The translations under genes were made by a program, and so were the position numbers. Source: Chromohalobacter moromii (lineage in GTDB: Bacteria > Pseudomonadota > Gammaproteobacteria > Pseudomonadales > Halomonadaceae). From it: DNA of 64,000 bases. The stretch lies in contig NZ_JAHXDI010000001.1 in assembly GCF_023091865.1 (NCBI RefSeq), forward strand, positions 310,001-374,000, in the 5' to 3' direction. Under the pieces are notes generated by a model. That model saw nothing but the letters and a program-made list of their open reading frames with translations. It was not told the origin of the DNA and ran no database searches. The stretch's first letter is position 1, and every line of letters begins with the position of its first letter. This document shows positions 8,033-17,061 of this stretch, piece after piece.

Positions 8033-9663
8033 AGTACCGCGATGCTGGCGTCGGTGCGCGGCTCGGTGCCGCCGCAGTAGATGCCGCTGTCTGGGTCGCG
8101 GATGATCATCTGCCCGCGGCCGAAGCCGCGTGGATCGTGGTCGATCTGCATGTCGTGACCGCGCTCAGCCATGGCTCGTATGAGTGGGGCCGGGTAGTCG
8201 TGCTCGATGCCGATGCGCTTGCCACCCATCCACTGCCAGCGTGGTGCGTCCAACGCGGCTTGAGGGTTGAGGCCGAAGTCGATCAGGTTCATCACTACCT
8301 GGACGTGTCCCTGGGGCTGCATGAAACCGCCCATCACGCCGAATGGCCCGAGTGGCGTGCCGTCGTCGCGGGTCAAAAAGCCGGGAATGATGGTATGGAA
8401 GGTCTTCTTGCCCGGGGCGAGAACGTTGTCGTGGCTCGGGTCGAGACTGAAATTGTGGCCGCGGTTTTGCAGTGCGATGCCGGTGCCGGGCACCACTACA
8501 CCGGAGCCGAAGCCGTGATAATTGCTCTGTATGAACGACACCATATTGCCGTCGCTGTCGGCGGTCGCCAGGTAGACGGTGCCGCCGGCCTGCGGGGTGC
8601 CTGGGGTCGGCTCGAGCGCCGATTCGCCGATCAGCGCGCGGCGCTCTCGCGTATAGGCGTCGCCGAGTAGCGCCTCGACGCTATGTGTCATGGACTCGGG
8701 TTGGGTGATATAGGCCTGCCCGTCGCTGAATGCCAGTTTCATCGCCTCGAGCTGGCGGTGCAGTACCTCGGGATTGTCGCGGCTGTCGATCTCGAAGCCC
8801 TCGAGCATGCGCAGCGCCATCAGCGCGACCAGCCCCTGGCCGTTGGGCGGAATCTCCCATACTTGATGACCACGGTAGTCTGCCGCGATCGGCTTGACCC
8901 ATTCCGGCTGATAACCGGCAAGATCTTCTGCACGCAGATAGCCACCGGTCTCGCGGGAGAAGGCGTCGATGCGCTCGGCCAGCTCGCCGCGATAAAAACT
9001 CTCGCTGTGGCTTGCGGCGATGGCTTCCAGGGTCTGCGCCTGGTCCTCGCAGCGGTGCCACTCGCCGGCGCGCGGGGCATGCCCGGTCGGCGCGAAGGTC
9101 TCGAACCAGCCTGCGGTAGCGGTATCCGTTAGATGTTGGCGGAAGGTCATCTCGGCGCGTTGCCACAGGCTGGCGATGACCGGTGAGACCGGAAAACCCT
9201 CTCGGGCCAGGCGGGTCGCTGGGGCGAGTAGCGTCTGAAAATCGAGCTTTCCGAAGCGCCGCGATAGTTCGGCCCATGCGGCGGGAATGCCGGGCACGGT
9301 CACCGGCGTCCAGCCGTAAAGCGGCATGGACTCGAAGCCGGCCTCGGCGACAGCCTGCGGAGTCAATGCGGCGGGGGCGGTGCCGCTGGCATTGAGACCG
9401 TGAAGTTCTCCGTTGCCTGCATTGTCGTCGGCTATCCAGACCAGCGCGAAAGCGTCACCGCCGATCCCGCAACCGGTGGGTTCGACCACGGTCAGCGCCG
9501 CCGCGGTGGCGATGGCGGCGTCCACTGCGTTGCCGCCCTGCGCGAGGATGTCACGGCCAACCTGGCTGGCCTGGGGCTGGGACGCGGCGACCATGCCGTG
9601 TTTGGCGTAGGTGGCGCTGCGTTGGGAAGCGTAGGGCGTCGCCTGGGAAAAGGGCGTCAACAT
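8029..9663 (-). CDS. Gamma-glutamyltransferase-family protein, cytosolic (YwrD-like)
   Basis: This 544-residue Ntn-hydrolase of the GGT family should self-cleave before a threonine; the best candidate is Thr362 in GGTVYLATADSDGN, aligned with the TTHYSVVD region of E. coli Ggt. Other landmarks are AVDAAIATAAALTVVEPTGCGIGGDAF near residue 48, SNYHGFGSGVVVP and GGFMQPQGHVQVVMNL. No signal peptide is visible, whereas classical Ggt is periplasmic. It is therefore expected to act in the cytosol on imported gamma-glutamyl compounds, or as an acylase. GGAG precedes the ATG. It is the first gene of the minus-strand unit with the CHR pair and TctCBA. Confidence 0.9.
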   Translation of the reverse strand: MLTPFSQATPYASQRSATYAKHGMVAASQPQASQVGRDILAQGGNAVDAAIATAAALTVVEPTGCGIGGDAFALVWIADDNAGNGELHGLNASGTAPAALTPQAVAEAGFESMPLYGWTPVTVPGIPAAWAELSRRFGKLDFQTLLAPATRLAREGFPVSPVIASLWQRAEMTFRQHLTDTATAGWFETFAPTGHAPRAGEWHRCEDQAQTLEAIAASHSESFYRGELAERIDAFSRETGGYLRAEDLAGYQPEWVKPIAADYRGHQVWEIPPNGQGLVALMALRMLEGFEIDSRDNPEVLHRQLEAMKLAFSDGQAYITQPESMTHSVEALLGDAYTRERRALIGESALEPTPGTPQAGGTVYLATADSDGNMVSFIQSNYHGFGSGVVVPGTGIALQNRGHNFSLDPSHDNVLAPGKKTFHTIIPGFLTRDDGTPLGPFGVMGGFMQPQGHVQVVMNLIDFGLNPQAALDAPRWQWMGGKRIGIEHDYPAPLIRAMAERGHDMQIDHDPRGFGRGQMIIRDPDSGIYCGGTEPRTDASIAVL

Positions 9664-9707
9664 GCCGTCTCCGATCGATTGTTGTGTTATAAATCGTTTT
9701 GAATAAA

Positions 9708-9719
9708 AAAATCGATTTT
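9708..9719. promoter_or_regulatory. Candidate operator, perfect palindrome
   Basis: AAAATCGATTTT is a 12-bp perfect palindrome just downstream of the predicted GGT transcription start. Related half-sites occur at 9674-9680 (ATCGATT) and 9691-9696 (AAATCG). The neighbouring divergent GntR/FCD protein is the obvious candidate binder. This is inferred from position and symmetry only. Confidence 0.5.
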
Positions 9720-9728
9720 ATTGAGATG

Positions 9729-9757
9729 ACTATGGCGCGCGATTTGATTAACGTCAA
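9729..9757 (-). promoter_or_regulatory. Candidate sigma-70 promoter of the GGT operon
   Basis: On the minus strand, TTGACG (9752-9757) and CATAGT (9729-9734) are separated by 17 bp. The transcript would start near 9722 and run through the palindrome at 9708-9719, a classic place for repressor control. Confidence 0.5.
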
Positions 9758-9863
9758 TATAGGATTTAGCAAAGCGTCCCCTGGACAGAGGCAAAACCTG
9801 TTTGCCGAGTCGGAAATACTCTTCGCCGGCCATCACCTTTGAACTTGATAAGAGAATCACGCC

Positions 9864-10547
9864 ATGACCGCATCGCCATCCGCCAGTAGCGACATGGCTT
9901 CGAGCCGCATCTTCGAGACACTCAAGCAGGACTTGATTCGCGGACGTTTCGCGGCGGGTGAGAAGCTCGCCATCAGCGCCCTCAAGGACCATTACCGAGT
10001 GGGGCTCAGCCCGCTGCGTGAGGCTCTCAACCGGCTGGCGGCTTATGGCCTGCTCGAGCAGGTCAACCAGCGGGGGTTTCGAGTCCCAGCAATGGAGCTT
10101 GAGGAGCTAGATGACATCGCAGGGCTACGCGCTCAGCTTGAATGCATGGCGTTGACGCAGGCTTTTCAGGCGGGAGATTCAGAATGGGAGTCCCAGGTAT
10201 TGGCGGCGCATCATCGGTTGCGCCGTGCCGACGAGCATCCTGAGCAAGTGGAGGAATGGGAGCAAGCACATCTGCGCTTTCATAGGGCGTTGCTAGCGTC
10301 GTGCGGTTCGCACTGGTTGTTACGCTTCATCGAACAATTACACGACCAGTTCGACCGCTACCGGCGCCTGGCGCCGCCCAATCCGGCGGTGCGAAAGGCG
10401 CTTGATCGCCAACATGGCGAGCTGGTCGAACTGGCACTGAGTCGAGACATTCGCGCCGCGCGGGCATTGCTCGATGATCACATCCGGCTGTCTCACAGTG
10501 TTGCCCGCGGTTGTTGCGAGTCACCGGCATCCGACGACGATACGTGA
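9864..10547 (+). CDS. GntR-family transcriptional regulator, FCD subfamily
   Basis: This 227-residue protein has an N-terminal winged helix (about residues 14-75: IFETLKQDLIRGRFAAGEKL, then SPLREALNRLAAYGLLEQVNQRGFRV). A C-terminal FCD ligand domain follows, with likely metal-binding residues in HLRFHRALLASCGS and DRQHGELVELAL plus a late DDHIRLS. Such regulators bind small carboxylates or metabolites and usually repress a neighbouring operon. It is divergent from the GGT-CHR-Tct unit across 200 bp with a palindrome at the predicted promoter, so it is the likely local regulator. The effector is unknown. Confidence 0.9.
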   Translation: MTASPSASSDMASSRIFETLKQDLIRGRFAAGEKLAISALKDHYRVGLSPLREALNRLAAYGLLEQVNQRGFRVPAMELEELDDIAGLRAQLECMALTQAFQAGDSEWESQVLAAHHRLRRADEHPEQVEEWEQAHLRFHRALLASCGSHWLLRFIEQLHDQFDRYRRLAPPNPAVRKALDRQHGELVELALSRDIRAARALLDDHIRLSHSVARGCCESPASDDDT

Positions 10548-10588
10548 GCCGTTGGCGCCGTAGCACCACGACTCACGATTGACGTGAC

Positions 10589-11944
10589 TTATGCCCCGCC
10601 TTGGGTGCCGTTACCGCGACCTCGTCCGCCACGACGGCGGCGCGGGCGGTTTTCGCCGCCATTGCGATCGCGGGATGCATTGCTGTTGCGTGAGTCGTTA
10701 CCGCCTGAGTTGCCACCGCGACGTTGGCCGTTGTCGCGTCCGTTACCGTTGCGCTGGCCTCCACCGTTGCCACCGCGCGGCGGGCTGGTGCCCTGGCCGC
10801 TGACGAGTGCTTCGCTGGGTTCGAAGCCGGCGATGGTTTGGCGTTCCAGCGTCTGGCGGGTCAGTCGCTCGATGCCCGCGAGTTCCTTGCCTTCTTCGGG
10901 GCTGACCAGCGACACCGCGTGGCCGCTAGCACCGGCACGTCCGGTACGTCCGATACGGTGGACGTAGTCCTCGGCGACATTGGGTAGCTCGAAGTTGACC
11001 ACTTGCGGGAGCTGATCGATGTCGAGGCCGCGCGCGGCGATATCGGTGGCCACCAGTACACGAATATCGCCGCTCTTGAAGCCGTCGAGGGCCTTGGTGC
11101 GCGCATTCTGGCTCTTGTTGCCGTGAATCGCAGCCGCCTCGATACCGGCGTCTTCGAGCTGGCGACTCAGGCGGTTAGCGCCATGCTTGGTACGCATGAA
11201 GACCAGCACCTGCTGCCACTGATTCTCGTGGATCAGGTGCGTGAGCAGTGCCGGCTTGCGGGTCTTGTCCACCGGGTGGATCCACTGCGTGACCGTCTCG
11301 GCGGTCGTGTTGCGCGGCGTGACCGAGATTTCTACCGGATCGTTGACCATGCCCTTGGCGAGCGTGCGGATCTCCTGCGAGAAAGTCGCCGAGAACATCA
11401 GGTTCTGACGCTTGGCGGGCAGTGCTTTGAGGATCCGACGGATATCGTGGATGAAGCCCATGTCGAGCATGCGGTCGGCTTCGTCCATCACCAGTACTTC
11501 CAGCGCATCGAAACTGACGGCCTTCTGGCTATACAGATCCAGCAGTCGACCCGGCGTTGCCACCAGGATATCGACCCCGCCGCGTAGCTTGGCGATCTGC
11601 GGGTTGACCTTCACGCCGCCGAAGACCACGGCGCTGCGCAGCGGCAGATGCTTGCCGTATGCCTCGATATTGGCGCCGATCTGGGCGGCCAGCTCGCGGG
11701 TCGGCGTGAGAATCAGCGCGCGCACTTGCTTGGCGGGCGCGCGCGTGCCGGTAGACAGGCGCTCGAGGATCGGCAGCGTGAAACCGGCGGTCTTGCCGGT
11801 GCCGGTCTGCGCGGCGGCCATGACGTCGCGTCCGTCGAGAACGGCGGGGATCGCCTTGGCTTGAATCGGTGAGGGTGTCTCGTAGCCTTGCTCGGCCACG
11901 GCATCCAGAATCGGAGCGGAAAGCCCCAAGGAGGTAAAGCTCAT
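10589..11944 (-). CDS. rhlE: DEAD-box ATP-dependent RNA helicase, RhlE-like
   Basis: This 451-residue helicase has the motifs in order: Q motif (GYETPSPIQ), motif I AQTGTGKT at about residue 47, [19 protein letters not shown] (DEAD box), SATFS, and [12 protein letters not shown]. The C-terminal 85 residues are a low-complexity tail rich in Gly, Asn and Arg that ends in [16 protein letters not shown], as in RhlE proteins, where it helps RNA binding. It acts in RNA remodelling and ribosome assembly or decay. It stands alone, convergent with the GntR gene (41 bp gap). The N-terminus MSFTSLGL is a typical RhlE start. Confidence 0.93.
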   Translation of the reverse strand: MSFTSLGLSAPILDAVAEQGYETPSPIQAKAIPAVLDGRDVMAAAQTGTGKTAGFTLPILERLSTGTRAPAKQVRALILTPTRELAAQIGANIEAYGKHLPLRSAVVFGGVKVNPQIAKLRGGVDILVATPGRLLDLYSQKAVSFDALEVLVMDEADRMLDMGFIHDIRRILKALPAKRQNLMFSATFSQEIRTLAKGMVNDPVEISVTPRNTTAETVTQWIHPVDKTRKPALLTHLIHENQWQQVLVFMRTKHGANRLSRQLEDAGIEAAAIHGNKSQNARTKALDGFKSGDIRVLVATDIAARGLDIDQLPQVVNFELPNVAEDYVHRIGRTGRAGASGHAVSLVSPEEGKELAGIERLTRQTLERQTIAGFEPSEALVSGQGTSPPRGGNGGGQRNGNGRDNGQRRGGNSGGNDSRNSNASRDRNGGENRPRRRRGGRGRGNGTQGGA

Positions 11945-12053
11945 GAAGTCGTCTCGGTGGCTGCGAAGTGGGCCAGAGTAGGCGGGCAGCGGGCGTGCAG
12001 CTTACCGGATATGAACCAGGCTTGCCACTTTAGGCGTATAGCGCAGGCGCTTC

Positions 12054-12983
12054 TCAAGCCGTGTTCAGTACCCAGGCACGGAATGCGCGCATGGGCTCGG
12101 TCAGGTGGCGATGTTGCGGGGTGAGCAGTGACAGACACCCCCGACTGGGCAGCGTATGCGGCAGTGCTTGCACCAAGTTGCGCTGTGCCAGGTCCGCGGC
12201 GAGCAGTCGCGTCCACCCCAGGGTCACGCCTTGGCCGGCCAGGGTCGCGTTCATGAGCAACTGGAAACTGTTGGCGCGCAGGCTGTGCTCCGGCGTGCGC
12301 CAGGCCAGGTTCTGGGCCTGATACCAGCCTTCCCAGGTTAGCCAGTCATGATAATGATCTTCGACGACCATCAACGTGTGACGAGCGAGCAGGTCATCGG
12401 CATCGCGGATGTCATCATGACGAGCCAGGTAGGCCGGGCTGCATACCGCGGCGACCTCCTCGTGGGAGAAGATCGCCTCGGCGTCGAGGCCGGTGGGGTC
12501 GACCTCGTGAGGAACGTGATAGTAGATGCCCAGATCGAACTCGGCGAGGTCCAGGCGGTGAGGGTCCTCGACCGTCAGGATGCGGATCTCGATATGCGGA
12601 TGCGCACGCTGGAAGTCGGGAAGCTGCCGCGCCAGCCAGATCGAGGCAATGGTGGGGCTGGAGGCCAACGTGAGCTGACGGTCGTCGCCGCGACGCCGCA
12701 GGCGCGCCGTTTCGTCGCGCAGGTCACGCAACAGGCGCTGCACCACGCGAAAGTAGTGTTCGCCGGCGGGCGTTAAACGTAGGCCTTCGTAATGACGTTC
12801 GAACAGTGGCCGACCCAGGTCGTCCTCGAGCCGCTTGATCTGGCGGCTGACCGCGCTCTGGGTCAGGTGCAGTTCGCTGCCGGCCTGCGTGAAACTGGCA
12901 TGTCGCGCGGCCGCCTCGAAGGCACGCAAGCACGCCAACGGTGGTAACGCATCACGGGAAGACATAGACGTATCCGGGGCCAT
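12054..12983 (-). CDS. LysR-family regulator, GcvA-like
   Basis: This protein of about 309 residues has an N-terminal LysR helix-turn-helix (LACLRAFEAAARHASFTQAGSEL with LTQSAVSRQIKRLEDDLGRPLFER) and a C-terminal LysR substrate domain. The GcvA-like wording (PPLACLRAFEAAARH) is strong. The start could also be ATG 12965; no ribosome-binding site clearly decides. It follows the CocE/NonD hydrolase gene by 35 bp on the same strand and is probably the dedicated regulator of the BCCT-hydrolase pair. Effector unknown. Confidence 0.85.
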   Translation of the reverse strand: MAPDTSMSSRDALPPLACLRAFEAAARHASFTQAGSELHLTQSAVSRQIKRLEDDLGRPLFERHYEGLRLTPAGEHYFRVVQRLLRDLRDETARLRRRGDDRQLTLASSPTIASIWLARQLPDFQRAHPHIEIRILTVEDPHRLDLAEFDLGIYYHVPHEVDPTGLDAEAIFSHEEVAAVCSPAYLARHDDIRDADDLLARHTLMVVEDHYHDWLTWEGWYQAQNLAWRTPEHSLRANSFQLLMNATLAGQGVTLGWTRLLAADLAQRNLVQALPHTLPSRGCLSLLTPQHRHLTEPMRAFRAWVLNTA

Positions 12984-13018
12984 GAAACGACCCCGGAGCA
13001 TAACATGCACGCCGCCGG

Positions 13019-15055
13019 TCAGATGGCCGTGCGTGGAATCTCGCGCTGCCATGACTTCTCGCTGACCAGTGTCTCGCCCTCGTGGGCGATTTGCTCGGCG
13101 CTGAGGTAGAAGGTGTCTGTGTCGCAATGCAGGTGATAGCGACTGGTCACCTCGACGGCGAACTGACCGTCGCCTTCATCGCGGCTGGCACGATAGACCC
13201 ATTCGATATCGGCACGTGTCCGTGTGGCGTCGGTCGGGTGACTGCTGTAGACCTCTTTTGCTTTTTGCTCGACACGTAAGCCGTGATCCTCGAAGCGAAT
13301 GTCGCCCATGTCGTCTTCCACGGTTACGGTTACCTCGCCACTGCCGACGTCTTCGCTGAGAGTGCGCTTGGGTTGTCCACCGCGAAGCGTTTCGACGCGA
13401 CACGGCGCGGCGCTCTCCGGTGCTTCGAATGGCATCGAGATGTAAGCCGCTTTTGAACATGGCAGCTCGAGTGTCGGCATGCCCGACTGAAGCGTCAGGT
13501 CAGCGCGCTTTTGGGGCGACCACACAAGCGGAAAACTGGCGCTGGAGAGCGCCACGCGCAGGCGGTGTCCCGGGGGGAGGCGATAGCCGATCAGATCCAG
13601 CGGTACGCGAACGTCCATCGGCTCGCCCGGTACCGGTGGCGTAATCGTGCCCGGGTCATCGCGTAGATTGAGATTGAGTGTGCCGTAGGTGATCAGCGCG
13701 CTCTCGCCGCTGGGGGCCACGTCGCACAAGCGCACGTGCAGTTGGCCGCACGCTGCGGTGCTGGTGACCGACACCGCAAGTCTCGGTTGGCCGAGAATGT
13801 CGAGCCCCTCGAGGTACGGGGCGGAATCGAAGGTCAGCGACAGGCCATCGTCACGACGCTGGTCCGGCGGAAAGTCGGCGCCGAACCACAGTGGAATGTA
13901 TTCGCCCTGCAGCGCGCCGGCGGTCAATGGCGAGGCGATCTGCCGATCGTTGCTCAAGCGGCCGTTGGCCGCCAATCCCTGGTCGCCGAGCACCAGGGAT
14001 TGCGTCTCGACCTCGTCACTGGGCGCGGGCCAGCCGTGGGTACGGACCCACTTCCCCGGGCGCTCGAGGTACTTCGGCGCGGGCGGCACGCCATCCTGCA
14101 GATAGAAGGTGCACGCGGGCTCGTCCATGATGCCGGTGTCGGTATCCTTGAGCCAGTAGTCCCACCAGCGCAGCGCCTCCTGCAGAAAGCCGATGGCCGG
14201 GTCGGGGATCGCAAAGTGCGGGTACTTGTGCATCCACGGCCCGATCAGCGCCTTCTTGGGGCACGACAGGTGCTCCATCATTCGCGGAATGGCGTCGATG
14301 TACGAATCCGCCCAGCCGCTGACCATATAGACAGCCGCTTCGATGCCGCCTAGCGCTTGGTGATAGCCCTCGCAGATCGAACCATGTTTCCAGTAGTCGT
14401 CACGATGCTGATGCTCGAGCCAGGTGTCCGCCAGCAGCGGCATGTTGTCGAGGCGATGCTTCCACATCTCGCGCCATCGATCGCCGACCAGCGCCGGGTC
14501 GGGCACGGCGGCGGAGAAGCTCAGCATGGTCGCCGCCCAGCCGAGGTTCTCCAGCAGCATGTTGCCGCCCTTGTAGTGGATGTCATCGGCGTAGCGGTCG
14601 TCGGTGGAGCACAGCGTGATGATCGCCTTGAGCGGTTCGGGACGCAGCGCGGCGAGTTGCAGGCTGTTGAAGCCGCCCCAGGAGATGCCCATCATTCCGA
14701 GCTTGCCGTCGCACCAGGGCTGGCCGGCGATCCAGTCGATCACCTCCAGCGCATCACGCTGTTCCTGGGGAGCATACTCGTCCTCCATCAGCCCATCGGA
14801 CTCGCCATTGCCGCGCATATCGACCCGGATGCAGGCGTAACCGTGGCCGGCGAACCAGGGGTGGGTCAGCTCGTCGCGCACCGCCGTGCCGTCGCGTTTG
14901 CGATAGGGCAGGTATTCGAGGATCGCCGGCACTGGCTTCGACTCGGCATCCTCGGGCAACCAGATACGGGCCGCTAGCCGCGTGCCATCGGCGAGCACGA
15001 TCCATTGGTTCTCGATCTCGCGCACGCGGTGTGGAAAGTCGTGCTTGATGTTCAT
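13019..15055 (-). CDS. CocE/NonD-family alpha/beta hydrolase
   Basis: This protein of about 678 residues has an X-Pro dipeptidyl-peptidase-type catalytic domain followed by a C-terminal jelly-roll domain. The early segment reads TRLAARIWLPEDAESKPVPAILEYLPYRKRDG, followed by RVDMRGNGESDG. The nucleophile serine is in GISWGG. Relatives include cocaine esterase, amide hydrolases and glutaryl-7-ACA acylases. The start at 15055 overlaps the BCCT stop by 4 bp (ATGA) and has AAGGA in front, so it is translationally coupled to the transporter. No signal peptide is seen, so it should act in the cytosol on something imported. A choline- or betaine-type ester is a plausible but untested substrate. Confidence 0.88.
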   Translation of the reverse strand: MNIKHDFPHRVREIENQWIVLADGTRLAARIWLPEDAESKPVPAILEYLPYRKRDGTAVRDELTHPWFAGHGYACIRVDMRGNGESDGLMEDEYAPQEQRDALEVIDWIAGQPWCDGKLGMMGISWGGFNSLQLAALRPEPLKAIITLCSTDDRYADDIHYKGGNMLLENLGWAATMLSFSAAVPDPALVGDRWREMWKHRLDNMPLLADTWLEHQHRDDYWKHGSICEGYHQALGGIEAAVYMVSGWADSYIDAIPRMMEHLSCPKKALIGPWMHKYPHFAIPDPAIGFLQEALRWWDYWLKDTDTGIMDEPACTFYLQDGVPPAPKYLERPGKWVRTHGWPAPSDEVETQSLVLGDQGLAANGRLSNDRQIASPLTAGALQGEYIPLWFGADFPPDQRRDDGLSLTFDSAPYLEGLDILGQPRLAVSVTSTAACGQLHVRLCDVAPSGESALITYGTLNLNLRDDPGTITPPVPGEPMDVRVPLDLIGYRLPPGHRLRVALSSASFPLVWSPQKRADLTLQSGMPTLELPCSKAAYISMPFEAPESAAPCRVETLRGGQPKRTLSEDVGSGEVTVTVEDDMGDIRFEDHGLRVEQKAKEVYSSHPTDATRTRADIEWVYRASRDEGDGQFAVEVTSRYHLHCDTDTFYLSAEQIAHEGETLVSEKSWQREIPRTAI

Positions 15056-16602
15056 GCGTCGTCCTTGGAAGCGTGAGAAGAAGAAGGCGGTCTCGCGAGG
15101 CGCTCGGGGTGTTTCAGCCAACGCCATAGCGAACCCGTGGCGAGTAGCACGACGATCAGCGCGGGCAGACCGCCGAGATTGGAGAGCATCTTGATACCGT
15201 CGATCCCCACGAAACTGACCATGACCCAGGACACGATGCCGACGATGACGCCCCATAGGACCTTCATCGACACGCCGGTGTTGAGATCCGAGTCGGCGGT
15301 CAGACCGCGTGTGCAAAGGTTGCCGATGGCATCGGTTTGCGAGTCCGCCGCCGTGACGTAGGAGATGTAGGCGATGAACAGCAGCAAGGGAATCCAGACA
15401 CCAGCGAACGGCATTTGCCGGAAGAGTTCATAGAGCACGTTCTCCACGCCGCGATCGTTGAGAATGGCATGCAGGTCGATACCGGTATGGGCCTGAAAAT
15501 AAAGCGCCGCGCCGGAGAAGATGATGACCCAAGCGGAGGCGAAAAGGGCTGGGTAGAACAGATTGACCCGCAGGAATTCGCGTACCGTGTAGCCGCGTGA
15601 AATCTTGCCCAGGAACAGCGCCGCCATGGGCGCCCAGGCGAACCATACCGCCCAGTAGAAGATCGACCACCACTGTGGCCACTGGTCCTCGCCGGCGGCG
15701 CCGGTGAACAGGCTCTTGGTGAAGAAGTTGTCGAGATAGACGCCGAAGGATTCCACGCCCAGCGAGAGCATGAAGCTCGTCGGCCCCACCACGAAGATGA
15801 ACACGCCCAGAATCAACAGCAATATAGCGTTCAGCGACGATAGCCGTGCGATGCCTTTCTGAAGACCGCTAGCCGCCGAGATCACGAAGGTCACCACGAT
15901 CAGGGCGATGACCACGCCCAGGCGCAGGGGGCTGGTCTCGCCGCCCAGGTACTGGCCCGCGCCGCCGGCCAGCGTCAGCGCGCCGGTGCCCAGCGATGAG
16001 GCCATGCCGGCCACCAGAGCGTAGAGCGACACGGCGTCGATCAAACCGCCGAAGCGCTTGACCTTGGGCCCGAAGAGCGGTTCCAGCATGCTCGAGATCG
16101 AGAAGCGCAGGCGCAGATTGTAGAAGGCCAGCGCAAAGATCAGCGCGGGAACGGCATAGATGGCGTAGGGCGTGAACGACCAGTGCAGGAACATGGTCGA
16201 CATCGCGAACAGCATGGCATCGCTGGAACCGGCTTCTAAACCTAGCGACTCGGGCGGCCCCATGAAGTGATAAAGCGGTTCGGCGGTGGTCCAGAACAAC
16301 ACCCCCACGGCCAGCGTGGTGCACAAGGTGATCGAGAACCAGCGCAGCCGCGACAGCATGGGCGTTGCCTGCTCGCCGCCGATACGTAGTTGACCCAGCG
16401 GCGAGAAATAAACGATGACGGCCAGCACCAGCAGGTACAGGCTCCCCAGGCTGAATAGCCACGCAAAGTTATCCAGGATGGCATCGTTGAGGGCGCTGGC
16501 GGTGGCCAGGAAGGCATCGAGATTGACGTAGCTGGCGATCACCGCCGCCAGTAGCACCAGGAAGGTTGGCCAGAAAACCAAGGGCCGTAGCGATGTTTGC
16601 AT
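15052..16602 (-). CDS. BCCT-family transporter (betaine/choline/carnitine type)
   Basis: This 516-residue polytopic protein has BCCT landmarks: FWTTAEPLYHFMGPP, the glycine-rich segment GMASSLGTGALTLAGG and the signature WAVWFAWAPMAALFLGKISRGYTVREF. It imports a quaternary-ammonium-like solute using an ion gradient. The start at 16602 has GGAG about 9 bases upstream. It lacks the long C-terminal osmosensory tail of BetP-like members, ending soon after the last membrane segment with SSSHASKDDA. This and its coupling to a hydrolase gene suggest nutrient uptake rather than osmoprotection (inference). Confidence 0.92.
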   Translation of the reverse strand: MQTSLRPLVFWPTFLVLLAAVIASYVNLDAFLATASALNDAILDNFAWLFSLGSLYLLVLAVIVYFSPLGQLRIGGEQATPMLSRLRWFSITLCTTLAVGVLFWTTAEPLYHFMGPPESLGLEAGSSDAMLFAMSTMFLHWSFTPYAIYAVPALIFALAFYNLRLRFSISSMLEPLFGPKVKRFGGLIDAVSLYALVAGMASSLGTGALTLAGGAGQYLGGETSPLRLGVVIALIVVTFVISAASGLQKGIARLSSLNAILLLILGVFIFVVGPTSFMLSLGVESFGVYLDNFFTKSLFTGAAGEDQWPQWWSIFYWAVWFAWAPMAALFLGKISRGYTVREFLRVNLFYPALFASAWVIIFSGAALYFQAHTGIDLHAILNDRGVENVLYELFRQMPFAGVWIPLLLFIAYISYVTAADSQTDAIGNLCTRGLTADSDLNTGVSMKVLWGVIVGIVSWVMVSFVGIDGIKMLSNLGGLPALIVVLLATGSLWRWLKHPERLARPPSSSHASKDDA

Positions 16603-16805
16603 CACCCAGTCTCCGTTTGTCGTTATCGTGTGGCGCCATGCGCCGATAGCATGGCATGCCACTCTACCGGCACACGGGACGCTACGCTCAAACGCTACTT
16701 GGTAATGGGGGTATGCATATGACGCATGGCATGCGCGCCATGGCGACGTGCGCCGACGCGTCCGCTAGCATGGTCACTTACGACCGTTATGCGAGAAGCG
16801 CCTCG

Positions 16806-17033
16806 ATGAACCCTGAAGACTTGCAAAAGCTCGCCACGCGACAGATGCCTTTCGGCAAATACGCAGGCCGGCTGATCGCCGATCTTCCCGGCCCCTATCT
16901 TGCCTGGTTTGCCCGGGAGGGCTTCCCGCAAGGGGAAATCGGGCGACTGCTCGCCCTGATGCATGAAATCGACCACAACGGCCTTAACGCGCTGCTCGAG
17001 CCGCTGCGTGCGTCATCACGGCGTCATGAATAG
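16806..17033 (+). CDS. DUF3820-family small protein
   Basis: This 75-residue protein has the family core MPFGKYAGRLIADLPGPYLAWFAREGFPQGEIGRLLALMHEIDHNGL. DUF3820 is a widespread small domain; one member was described as a quorum-sensing-regulated virulence factor in Pseudomonas, but the biochemical role is unknown. Longer in-frame starts exist upstream, but homologues begin close to MNPEDLQKLA. It converges with cdd, 28 bp apart. Confidence 0.8.
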   Translation: MNPEDLQKLATRQMPFGKYAGRLIADLPGPYLAWFAREGFPQGEIGRLLALMHEIDHNGLNALLEPLRASSRRHE

Positions 17034-17061
17034 CCGTCGAGCGTAAGGTGAGGCGCCTACA

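Noticed and set aside
10543-10577. CGTGAG/CTCACG inverted repeat after the GntR gene
   Set aside because: Only 6 bp arms, a 23-nt loop and no T-run; not enough for a terminator call.
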